From positions 62,001 to 126,000 of the forward strand of contig JAAELO010000399.1 in assembly GCA_024226555.1 (NCBI GenBank): a DNA stretch of 64,000 bases. The letters run 5' to 3'. How positions within the stretch are numbered: the stretch's first letter is position 1; every line of letters begins with the position of its first letter. The DNA is from Desulfobacterales bacterium (lineage in GTDB: Bacteria; Desulfobacterota; Desulfobacteria; Desulfobacterales; JAAELO01). Position numbers and translations under genes: made by a program. Below, in pieces: positions 46,384 through 54,553 of the stretch. The notes beneath the pieces were generated by a model. That model was not told the DNA's origin. It did not search any database and saw only the letters and a program-made list of their open reading frames with translations.

Positions 46384-48450
46384 ATGAAAGATTTTAAAAT
46401 TTGTATTAATAGTGAACTATGTCCTAATATTGATGGTCATTATAAAACTTATCGTGATAATCAAGATTTGTTTGTAATTGGTAACCTATATGGAGCATAT
46501 TATAAAAATACTTATTTGAATGATCAGGAAACAATCAGTTTGTTTCATGATAATATTCAGCAAATTAATAAGATAATAGAAATCATTCAATGTACAGCAG
46601 GCGATTACTATTTGATTATAAAGCAACAATCCTCTGTTTATATATTTAGTTCAACAAACACGCCTGGGATTTTTTACAAGGAAGGGGATCGCGAAATCTT
46701 TTTAACAAACATTATCAGTGATGCCTTTGTCCAAAGTTCTGTTGATAAATTAGAACAAACTCAATTATTTAACTATATATATACTGTTGGAATAAGAGCT
46801 TCATTCGACACCTTTTTTTCTAATGTTAAAAGAGCACCAGGCGGATCTTATCTTAAGATATCTAACGATTGGAGTATTGATAATATAATATATGTAAAAA
46901 AATCATATAATGATTTTTCAGACACTTATACTAATAAATCTGATAAAGAAAAGTACGATTCATTTAAGAGTGCTATAGACGTCTCCACTCAATTAATTGC
47001 CAATCATTTTGGGAATGAAAAAATTTATTTAATGGTGTCGGGTGGAGCAGATTCTTGCATGATGCTAAGTGCATTCTTAAACGCTGGCATAAAACCAATA
47101 GCCATTAATTGGCAATCTGGAGGTAGTCAAGGCAGATGGCAGGATAAAATTATAGAAAAGCTTTCGAAAGAAATGGGATTTGAATACAAAGTTATAAGAG
47201 GGAATCCGATAAGTGAGGTACAAACGGCAAATGAGTTGGAAAATCATTTTAAAAAAGAGTTGTTTGAAATTGTTAAAAACCCATACATTCAACTATATCA
47301 CTATTTTAATGAAAATAATATAAACGATGCTGTCGTATTTTCTGGCCAAAATCTTGACGGATTATTTGAATTTTTTACATCATTCAAATCGGCCTATATC
47401 GGACTAAAATCGAATATCCTGGAGTTTATTACAAGAATATTCTGCGAAATTATGGGAACCGATTTTTTCTTTAGGAACATTTCGAAATTCAAAAGATTTT
47501 TTCAATTTTTAATAAAAAGAGAAATTAACTACCCCTATTATGATTATCTGTTGTCGATGTCAAATAATACGCAAGGATTTGAAACTATGCTTCCTTATAC
47601 ATATTTAAAGACTTTAAACAAGGGGTCCTCAGATTTTATAATGCCTTTGAACAACACATATTTTATAAAAACAGAGGTTGTAAACGCATATAAAAGAAAC
47701 GTAGGTTCAATTAACATTAATTCCATTCACTTAGGCATTCAAGAGAAAACATTACTAAATAGACTGTTAGATAATGAAGACGAAGCCAGGTTAAAAAATC
47801 AAAAGCCACTAGAGAAAAGAACATATTTTAACCATCTTATCCGACTTCTTAAATATTTAAATGCACATCAGCCCTTCATATTGAAATATTCGATGATGGC
47901 CAGATCCTTGAATTATCAATTAAAGAACTATGGTGATCAAGATATTTTGAGGAAATTTTGTCTTGAATATAATCGAAATTCATTTAAAGATTTATACTTA
48001 CCCAAACGTTTTAAATACAAGTTTATCAACGAAAATTTACCAAATTCCAGTTATAAAAAAATCACAAAAGCAGCAGCTCTTGAAACAGGTTGGAGGCGAT
48101 CCATTTTTAAAGCAATTTTTGTTATTTCTAAAAACACTATAAAATCTATTTTACGGCCAGTTTTTCATATATTTAAAAAGAACAGTAAAAGATTGACACC
48201 AAAGGGTAACGATTTAACAATGCTAAAAGAAATTTGGAATCGGAATAAAACAAACTTTTTTGAATACACAAAGATCGGTGATGATACTTCTATAACAGAA
48301 TATTTTAAAGATATCGAAAATAAACTCAACTCGCTTCAATACATTGAAAATAAGAACGAATATAACGAGATCGAACGTTTCGTTAAGTTAAAAGTTTATT
48401 TAAACGAAATCTTATCAAAACAGATGACCAATGGCACAAAAACATACTGA
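46384..48450 (+). CDS. Asparagine-synthase-like amidotransferase/ligase lacking the glutaminase cysteine
   Basis: A 688-residue protein. The second half has the ATP pyrophosphatase loop LMVSGGADSCMML (SGGxDS, near residue 219) and FSGQNLDGLFEF, as in asparagine synthetase. The N-terminal domain (DLFVIGNLYGAYY, GDYYLIIKQ, GIFYKEGDREIFLTNI) matches the AsnB N-fold, but it begins MKDFKICINS rather than MCGI, so the class II glutaminase nucleophile at residue 2 is missing. It may use free ammonia or another amine, as beta-lactam synthetase does without glutamine, to make an amide on a sugar acid. The C-terminus is very basic. A deletion remnant of a paralogue is at 35259. Confidence 0.75.
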   Translation: MKDFKICINSELCPNIDGHYKTYRDNQDLFVIGNLYGAYYKNTYLNDQETISLFHDNIQQINKIIEIIQCTAGDYYLIIKQQSSVYIFSSTNTPGIFYKEGDREIFLTNIISDAFVQSSVDKLEQTQLFNYIYTVGIRASFDTFFSNVKRAPGGSYLKISNDWSIDNIIYVKKSYNDFSDTYTNKSDKEKYDSFKSAIDVSTQLIANHFGNEKIYLMVSGGADSCMMLSAFLNAGIKPIAINWQSGGSQGRWQDKIIEKLSKEMGFEYKVIRGNPISEVQTANELENHFKKELFEIVKNPYIQLYHYFNENNINDAVVFSGQNLDGLFEFFTSFKSAYIGLKSNILEFITRIFCEIMGTDFFFRNISKFKRFFQFLIKREINYPYYDYLLSMSNNTQGFETMLPYTYLKTLNKGSSDFIMPLNNTYFIKTEVVNAYKRNVGSININSIHLGIQEKTLLNRLLDNEDEARLKNQKPLEKRTYFNHLIRLLKYLNAHQPFILKYSMMARSLNYQLKNYGDQDILRKFCLEYNRNSFKDLYLPKRFKYKFINENLPNSSYKKITKAAALETGWRRSIFKAIFVISKNTIKSILRPVFHIFKKNSKRLTPKGNDLTMLKEIWNRNKTNFFEYTKIGDDTSITEYFKDIENKLNSLQYIENKNEYNEIERFVKLKVYLNEILSKQMTNGTKTY

Positions 48451-48643
48451 GCCTTTTTTATCCAAAGAATACATAAGACAGAAACTCGACTATCGCCATA
48501 TACTAAATTGCCATCCAAAAATTTTCACACTATATGAAACAAGTTTAGGACATTTTATGGCTCAAAAAAAGGTAATCAATTTTTATAGGTTATTCGGGAA
48601 GTATGCCGATTGTTCCGTAATTGTTTTGATATTGGCATTATAA
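48431..48643 (+). pseudogene. Sulfotransferase-like gene fragment
   Basis: A 70-codon ORF whose HILNCHPKIFTLYETSL parallels GMLNCHPDIFLFYETDL of the sulfotransferase at 43289, then NFYRLFGKYADCS. The 5' loop upstream and everything downstream are missing. The following 256 bp to 48899 shows only stops and no gene. It overlaps the AsnB-like gene's end by 20 bp. It looks like a decayed second sulfotransferase. Confidence 0.5.
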
Positions 48644-48899
48644 ATCAATAACTTGCTGATCATTTAAACGAAAGTTCTAATGGAAAGGTCGAAATTATAC
48701 CAAATGAATTTTGTGATGGTAATTAATAATAAAGTAGTAGTACAGACAAAAAGTTTATATTTCCGAAATATTTGCTGTCTGAATCATTAATAAATCAAAA
48801 TCCTTACAGGTTATCATAAGAATTGATCTAATAAATTTGGTTTTGCTAAAAAAGTTAAACTGAAAATTATTTAATACCACAAATATTTTAGAGGAAAAA

Positions 48900-50057
48900 A
48901 TGAATATAAAATATTGTAAAAAGTGTATAATGCCGGAGACAAAACCGGACTTACATATAGATGAAAATGGGGTTTGTAATGCATGCCGCTACTTTGATCA
49001 ACGTGTAGATGTTGACTGGGATCAACGTGAATTAGAATTCAAAAGCATTCTGGACAGATATCGGTCAAAAGACGGGAACAAGCATGACTGCATTATTCCT
49101 GTAAGTGGAGGAAAAGATAGCACATATATGACATTAAAAATGCTTGAATACGGAATGAATCCCTTATGTGTTACTTCAACTACCTGCAAACTTTCAGATA
49201 TTGGGCGAAGAAATATTGAAAATATAAAAAAATTAGGGGTCGATTATATTGAGGTATCCACAAATCCAGTTGTAAGAAGTAGAATTAATAAACTGACTCT
49301 AAAACAAGTTGGGGATATCTCATGGGCAGAACATTTAACCATTTTTACGATTCCGATCAGGATATCAGTTCAGATGAATATTCCATTGATTATTTGGGGT
49401 GAAAATTCTCAGAATGAAAACGGTGGTCCTGCAGCTGATGCAGAAAACAATACCCTGAGCCGTAACTGGCTTGAAGAATTTGGAGGTTTGCTGGGACTTC
49501 GGGTTTCAGACCTGGTAGGGCAGGAAGGAATCCGTAAACAGGATCTGATCTTATACAACTATCCTTCCAACGAGGAACTTGAGAAAGTTGGTGTAACCGG
49601 GTTGTTTCTTGGATATTACATCCCCTGGGATGGTCATAATAATGCCTTGATTGCTCAGGCGTACGGTTTTGAATCCTATCCCAAACAGGTGGAAGGATCC
49701 ATTATTAACTATGAAAATCTGGACAACCTCCAGATGCGGATACATGATTATTTCAAATATCTTAAATTCGGTTTTGACCGCTCAACTGACTGGGCTTGCT
49801 GGCACATCCGTAGGGGAAGGTTGACCCGTGGTGAGGGAGTTGAACTTGCTAAACAAAATGGGGGAAGATTTCCCTGGACATATCTTGGTAAACCAATTGA
49901 AGAGATCATGGATGATATTGATATGACAATGGAAGAGTTCAACAGGATTTGCGATCAGTTCACAAATAAAAAATTATTTAAAAGTGATAAACGCGGAAAT
50001 CTCATCAAAAACAAAGATGGTGATTTGATTAAAATCAACTATGACAACGTGGAATAA
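48900..50057 (+). CDS. N-acetyl sugar amidotransferase (WbpG/PseA-like)
   Basis: A 385-residue PP-loop enzyme. N-terminal cysteines CKKCIMP...CNACRYF suggest a zinc-binding module. The ATP loop is VSGGKDSTYMTLKM, and GENSQNENGGPAADAENNT and SHITWAEHL-like (DISWAEHLTIF) blocks follow. This family converts an N-acetyl group to an acetamidino group, as in WbpG of Pseudomonas O-antigen and PseA/LegX-type nonulosonate modification. The next two genes, HisH- and HisF-like, supply ammonia, which supports the call. GAGG upstream. Confidence 0.9.
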   Translation: MNIKYCKKCIMPETKPDLHIDENGVCNACRYFDQRVDVDWDQRELEFKSILDRYRSKDGNKHDCIIPVSGGKDSTYMTLKMLEYGMNPLCVTSTTCKLSDIGRRNIENIKKLGVDYIEVSTNPVVRSRINKLTLKQVGDISWAEHLTIFTIPIRISVQMNIPLIIWGENSQNENGGPAADAENNTLSRNWLEEFGGLLGLRVSDLVGQEGIRKQDLILYNYPSNEELEKVGVTGLFLGYYIPWDGHNNALIAQAYGFESYPKQVEGSIINYENLDNLQMRIHDYFKYLKFGFDRSTDWACWHIRRGRLTRGEGVELAKQNGGRFPWTYLGKPIEEIMDDIDMTMEEFNRICDQFTNKKLFKSDKRGNLIKNKDGDLIKINYDNVE

Positions 50058-50068
50058 TCAATATTAAA

Positions 50069-50686
50069 ATGAATAATGTTATTGTTATCGACTATGATAT
50101 GGGGAATACGGATTCAATACTCCGGGCAATTGAAGAGTGCGGTGGAAATCCGGTATTGTCTAATAAAAAATCTGATTTAGATGATGCAAGTCATATAATA
50201 TTACCGGGTGTGGGTTCTTTCCAGAAAGCAATGGAAAATATAAATTCCCTTGAGATCATAGACTCCCTTGAAGAACAGATATTCACGTTTAAAGTACCCT
50301 TCCTTGGTATATGTCTTGGGATGCAGCTTATGGCCACTCAAGGAGCAGAAAACGGTGTTACCAATGGTTTAAACTGGATCAACGGCAACGTCGTTAAATT
50401 TCAACAGACTGAAAAGAAAGAACGTATTCCGCATATAGGATGGAATGAAATCCATTTAAAGGAACCTAATCCCTTGTTTGAAGGAATTGAGTCTGGTAAA
50501 GACTTTTACTTTGTTAACAGCTTTCATTTCGAGTGTACGGACAAATCAAATGAGTTGTCTAAAACACCTTACTGCGGGGAGTTCGTGTCCGCTGTAAACA
50601 AGGATAATCTATATGGAGTCCAGTTCCACCCTGAAAAAAGCCAGAAGTTCGGTTTTAAAATCATAAAAAATTTTCTTGCGTTATAA
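50069..50686 (+). CDS. hisH: HisH-like glutaminase subunit for sugar amidation
   Basis: A 205-residue class I glutaminase: IIDYDMGN-like start (VIDYDMGNTDSIL), LPGVGSFQKAME, nucleophile Cys in LGICLGMQ, and the His-Glu pair in QFHPEKSQ. Similar to imidazole glycerol phosphate synthase HisH, but without other histidine genes nearby and placed between a WbpG-like and a HisF-like gene, so it is the WbpG-partner version (HisH2). It releases ammonia from glutamine and passes it through the HisF-like partner. Spacing of 11 bp to the upstream gene and 2 bp to the next. Confidence 0.92.
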   Translation: MNNVIVIDYDMGNTDSILRAIEECGGNPVLSNKKSDLDDASHIILPGVGSFQKAMENINSLEIIDSLEEQIFTFKVPFLGICLGMQLMATQGAENGVTNGLNWINGNVVKFQQTEKKERIPHIGWNEIHLKEPNPLFEGIESGKDFYFVNSFHFECTDKSNELSKTPYCGEFVSAVNKDNLYGVQFHPEKSQKFGFKIIKNFLAL

Positions 50687-50688
50687 AT

Positions 50689-51444
50689 ATGCTTAAACTT
50701 CGAATTATACCCACATTATTATATAAAAACATGACTCTGGTAAAAGGGGTTGGTTTTGATAGCTGGCGTAGAGTCGGCAGTGTTATTCAGGCAATAAAAG
50801 TCTACAACATGAGAATGGTAGATGAACTCATTTTTGTAGACATTACAGCTACCCGTGAAAACAGGAAACCGGATTTCGAACTGGTTGATGATTTTGCTGA
50901 TGAATGCTTCATGCCGCTAACTGTCGGAGGGGGAGTAAATGATATTGAAGATGTTCGGAGATTGCTACAGGTAGGTGCGGACAAAGTCGCAATTAATTCT
51001 TCAGCGATAACTAATCCTGGTCTTGTTAAAGAAGCTGCTTGTGAATTCGGTTCACAATGTGTTGTAATCAGCATTGACTGCAAAAAGAATAATGGAAAAT
51101 ATGAGGTTTATTCTCACTCCGGTACTCAACCCACAGGTCTTGATATGGTAGAACACGCAGTTGAAATGGAAATATCAGGTGCTGGTGAAATTTTGCTGAC
51201 TTCGATTGAACTGGATGGAACCATGAAAGGTTATGATCTTGAGATGATAGATCAGGTTGTAAAAGCTGTTAATATTCCGGTAATAGCATCCGGAGGAGCT
51301 GGAAACTATGAGCATATGTACGAACTGGTCAGTAAAACAAATGTGGATGCACTGGCATCAGCAAGTATATATCATTTCACAGAACAAACTCCGCTGGAAG
51401 CAAAGTTGTTCTTAAAAAAGAAAGGTATAAATGTCAGATTATAA
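50689..51444 (+). CDS. hisF: HisF-like ammonia-channel subunit for sugar amidation
   Basis: A 251-residue TIM barrel like HisF. IPTLLYKNMTLVKG replaces the usual IPCLDVKDGRVVKG, so the catalytic Asp11 of the cyclase is lost (Leu), while the second Asp in VVISIDCKK remains. LTVGGGVNDIEDVRRLLQVGADKVAINSSA and IPVIASGGAGNYEHM are conserved. This fits a HisF2 that only relays ammonia to the sugar amidotransferase. The gene ends overlapping the next one by 14 bp. Confidence 0.9.
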   Translation: MLKLRIIPTLLYKNMTLVKGVGFDSWRRVGSVIQAIKVYNMRMVDELIFVDITATRENRKPDFELVDDFADECFMPLTVGGGVNDIEDVRRLLQVGADKVAINSSAITNPGLVKEAACEFGSQCVVISIDCKKNNGKYEVYSHSGTQPTGLDMVEHAVEMEISGAGEILLTSIELDGTMKGYDLEMIDQVVKAVNIPVIASGGAGNYEHMYELVSKTNVDALASASIYHFTEQTPLEAKLFLKKKGINVRL

Positions 51445-52342
51445 AAAATTTACTGTAGTTGGCAAAATTATAAAAAATGCAATAGTAAAAGCTAAGTATA
51501 TAAGAAATGCTATTCACGAGAATAGAGCTAATAAGTATATTACATGCAAACAGGCCATATGTAATTACTTCAAGTATAGAAATATTGATTACGAAAAATA
51601 CAACATTAAATCTGTAAAAAAATTTAAGAAATCAGATACTTTATTTATAACAGGGGCCGGTCCTTCACTTAATCTGTTAAATGAAGAACATTTAAAAACA
51701 ATTTCTAAACATGATTCTTTTGGTATAAATTACTCTTTTATAAAAAAAGGCATAACTCCAACTTATTTACAAATTTCTTACGAGAATGATTGGGGGCTGA
51801 AATATATGATAAATGCCCTTGAAAAAAGAAAGAAAGAATTAAATAATACAATTTTTTTTTTACATGATAAGTGCCTATTTAGAATGGCACATCCACGTAC
51901 TACCCCATATTTTTTTTCAGAGAAACCTAAATGTTGTTTCTACAAGCTTCCTGAAATAATAAGTTTGGAGAAAAATAGACCTTTTTTGAGTAGTGATTTT
52001 GATCGTTCCTTATTTTATCGAGGGACACTGACTCTCATCCTTGAGTTAGCTATTCGTTTAGAATACAAAAAAATTGTTTTACTTGGAATTGATCCTGATA
52101 AACTATCATATTTTTTCGATGGTTACGATGAGATGAATGAGTATACTGAAAAATTGATGAAAATATGGAAGAAAAAAGGAATAAATGTATACGAAAATAT
52201 GATTCCAAAAGGAAAAAGGTATCACACTATTGATATTTATTTAGAATCTCTTAGAGAATATTTAATCCAAAAAAAAAATGTATCCTTACAGATTGGCTTT
52301 AAAAATGATATTTTCCCTGAGTTTAAAACATTTTTCAATTGA
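51431..52342 (+). CDS. DUF115/MptE-like glycan-associated protein, possible nonulosonate transferase
   Basis: A 303-residue very basic protein. The motif TLFITGAGPSLNLLNEEHLKTI followed by SFGINYSFIKKGITPTYLQIS, and later LELAIRLEYKKIVLLGIDPD, is the pattern of the DUF115 / motility-accessory-factor-like family. Relatives are found beside flagellin and surface nonulosonate genes and are suspected to attach Pse or Leg residues; sialyltransferases of family GT42 start similarly (GNGPSL). Here it is next to the amidotransferase trio. AT-rich compared with neighbours. Function inferred. Confidence 0.55.
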   Translation: MSDYKKFTVVGKIIKNAIVKAKYIRNAIHENRANKYITCKQAICNYFKYRNIDYEKYNIKSVKKFKKSDTLFITGAGPSLNLLNEEHLKTISKHDSFGINYSFIKKGITPTYLQISYENDWGLKYMINALEKRKKELNNTIFFLHDKCLFRMAHPRTTPYFFSEKPKCCFYKLPEIISLEKNRPFLSSDFDRSLFYRGTLTLILELAIRLEYKKIVLLGIDPDKLSYFFDGYDEMNEYTEKLMKIWKKKGINVYENMIPKGKRYHTIDIYLESLREYLIQKKNVSLQIGFKNDIFPEFKTFFN

Positions 52343-52420
52343 TTAATTGCTACTAATACCGTTATTATTCTGGGAAATCAAGGATTTCATAAAAAAAATG
52401 TAAATATTTGTGATCATAAA

Positions 52421-52510
52421 ATGACAAGAAAAGGAATTGTTGTTACAAAGGATGTTCCTCAATGTCATGTTGTCGGTGGGGTGTCTGCAAAAGTAATTAA
52501 AGAAAGATAA
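52421..52510 (+). pseudogene. Remnant of a hexapeptide-repeat O-acetyltransferase
   Basis: A short open stretch of 29 codons reading MTRKGIVVTKDVPQCHVVGGVSAKVIKER, which matches the C-terminal end of left-handed beta-helix acetyltransferases ([25 protein letters not shown] pattern). The rest of the gene is missing; the preceding piece has a possible ILGNQGFHKKNV. It is clearly a relic rather than a peptide gene. Confidence 0.55.
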
Positions 52511-52545
52511 ATTCTATTTATTCAAACAGGAAGCAAAAACAATAA

Positions 52546-53364
52546 ATGTTAAATGATTCAATATATTCAAATAAATATGTAGAAAGCCAGGCAGAAAAAT
52601 TTCGAAATCGTAAGACGAATCACTTTGCAAATCACATACGACTGGCAAAAGACCTTGTTAGGAAGTATGGTCCTTCACCTCCTACTACCATTTTAGATTT
52701 AGGATGTTCAATAGGAACATTTGCAATTGAATTTGCTCTTGATGGATATCGTTCCATTGGCTTGGATCTTGACCAGAAGGCAATGCAGTGCGGTAGAGAA
52801 CTTGCAGATGAACTGGGATGCAAGCCTGAATGGATTTGTTCGGATGCTGGAAACTTTGAATTATCTGAAAAAGTAGATATGGTCATCTGCTTTGATCTGC
52901 TTGAACATCTGGATGACAATACAATTTCAAATATGTTTTCAAGTATTAAAAAAAATCTGAAAAAGGATGGTATATTTGTATTCCATACATTTCCGACACA
53001 ATACAATCATGTGTTTTATGAAAGACCGCGAATATGTATTCCGTTAATTCCATTCCGAAAACTATCAGAAAAAAAATTTGATAAAATCGTTAAGTGGTAT
53101 ACACGATTTTTAGATATCTTTTATTTAATAAGGTATGGAAAAACACATCATGGTGTTATCCAGAAAACCGTACATCCGAATCCCTTATCTCCTGAAAGGG
53201 TAAAATCATTTTTAACATCAGTCGGTTTTGAAATACTGTCTTTTAAATTGGGATTGGATGAAATTAACCCTTTAAAACAAGGACAGGGAGTTTTAGCCAA
53301 AAAATATCTGTCTCATCAAACGATTGCTTTACGTAGTGTATGGGGTGTTGCTAAAAATTCTTAA
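52546..53364 (+). CDS. SAM-dependent methyltransferase
   Basis: A 272-residue class I methyltransferase with motif I TILDLGCSIGTFAIEFAL, acidic GLDLDQKAMQCGREL, then VDMVICFDLLEHLDD and LKKDGIFVFHTFP. It resembles methyltransferase domains of sugar and O-antigen loci. No ribosome site of note; its start is at an ATG next to the acetyltransferase relic. The substrate is unknown. It precedes the second NeuB-type gene by 28 bp. Confidence 0.8.
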   Translation: MLNDSIYSNKYVESQAEKFRNRKTNHFANHIRLAKDLVRKYGPSPPTTILDLGCSIGTFAIEFALDGYRSIGLDLDQKAMQCGRELADELGCKPEWICSDAGNFELSEKVDMVICFDLLEHLDDNTISNMFSSIKKNLKKDGIFVFHTFPTQYNHVFYERPRICIPLIPFRKLSEKKFDKIVKWYTRFLDIFYLIRYGKTHHGVIQKTVHPNPLSPERVKSFLTSVGFEILSFKLGLDEINPLKQGQGVLAKKYLSHQTIALRSVWGVAKNS

Positions 53365-53392
53365 CTTATAATTCTAAAAAGAGAGATAAAAA

Positions 53393-54412
53393 ATGAATAA
53401 ACTGAAAATTGGAAATCGATTGGTTGGGCCAGGAGAACCTGTTTTTATAATTGCTGAAGCAGGGATTAATCATGATGGAGATATCCTAAGGGCTCATGAA
53501 ATGATTGATGCTGCCGCAAAAGTTGGCGCTGATTGCGTTAAATTCCATACTCATCTTGCTTACGATGAAATGGTAAATGTAAACACTCCTGCAAGCGAAT
53601 CACAGTTCAATCTGGTAAAAAAAATGGAATTTACAATCGATGACCACCTTGAACTGAAAGAACATGCCAGCCTAAAGGGCTTAATTTTTATGAGCACTCC
53701 TTTCAGCAAAGAAGCAGTGGATATATTGGATGAAGTAAACGTCGATGCTTATAAAGTTGGCTCCGGGGAGTTGGCGAACCTTCCATTACTGGGTTATATG
53801 GCTGAAAAACTGAATAAACCGTTTATTGTCTCTACAGGTATGAGTTCCTTTTCTGAAGTTGAAGCAACAGTTGAATTTCTTAAAAAAAGAAATACTGAAT
53901 TTGGTATAATGCAATGTACTTCACGATACCCAACCCCGCCATCAGATGTTCACCTTGGAGTGATCTCAAGGTATATAGATGATTTCGGTATTCCTGTTGG
54001 TTTTTCTGATCATTCACCGGTTAATTATACTGTTTTCGCTGCAATTCCCCTTGGTGTATGTATGATAGAAAAACATTTTACAATTAGCCGTGAGTGGCCT
54101 GGACCAGACCAGCAATCATCTCTTGAACCACATGAATTTGCAGATCTTGTAAAAGGAATAAGGGATATTGAAACAGCTCTTTCAGACAAAAAAACAGTCC
54201 ATAACGAAGAGAAGGATCTTCAGATAATTTTCAGGGCAAGTGTTGTTGCAACTAAAAATATTCCTGAGAATACAAATATTACAGATGACATGATCTGGGT
54301 AAAACGACCGGGTTGTGGGATACCAGCAAATCAGATGAATAGTGTAATCGGAAAAAAATCAAATCGTGAGATTAAAAAAAATGAACTCATATCCTGGGAG
54401 GATTTTAATTAG
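53393..54412 (+). CDS. N-acetylneuraminate/legionaminate synthase-type enzyme (second NeuB)
   Basis: A 339-residue NeuB-family synthase. IIAEAGINHDGDILRAHEM, CVKFHTHLAYDEM, FMSTPFSKEAVDIL, AYKVGSGELANLP, MQCTSRYPTPPSD, GFSDHSPVNYTVF and MIEKHFTISREWPGPDQQSSLEP, with a C-terminal SAF domain (RASVVATKNIPENTNIT...GIPANQMNSVIGKKS). The sequence is closer to the NeuB/LegI branch than to PseI above (for example GPDQQSSLEP), so it probably makes a second nonulosonic acid, perhaps legionaminic or neuraminic type. The NeuA-like gene at 56408 would activate it. GAGAG upstream. Confidence 0.88.
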   Translation: MNKLKIGNRLVGPGEPVFIIAEAGINHDGDILRAHEMIDAAAKVGADCVKFHTHLAYDEMVNVNTPASESQFNLVKKMEFTIDDHLELKEHASLKGLIFMSTPFSKEAVDILDEVNVDAYKVGSGELANLPLLGYMAEKLNKPFIVSTGMSSFSEVEATVEFLKKRNTEFGIMQCTSRYPTPPSDVHLGVISRYIDDFGIPVGFSDHSPVNYTVFAAIPLGVCMIEKHFTISREWPGPDQQSSLEPHEFADLVKGIRDIETALSDKKTVHNEEKDLQIIFRASVVATKNIPENTNITDDMIWVKRPGCGIPANQMNSVIGKKSNREIKKNELISWEDFN

Positions 54413-54553
54413 GAAATGTAAAGTAGGGAATTTCATATCATATTTACAGTTAAAAATATTACTATTACTTGTCCAGTTTAAACAAAAATTTGGAAGATAT
54501 TATTAACTTTCAGTATGTAGAAGAAAACACCACTGTTATTAAGGTTTAATGAT

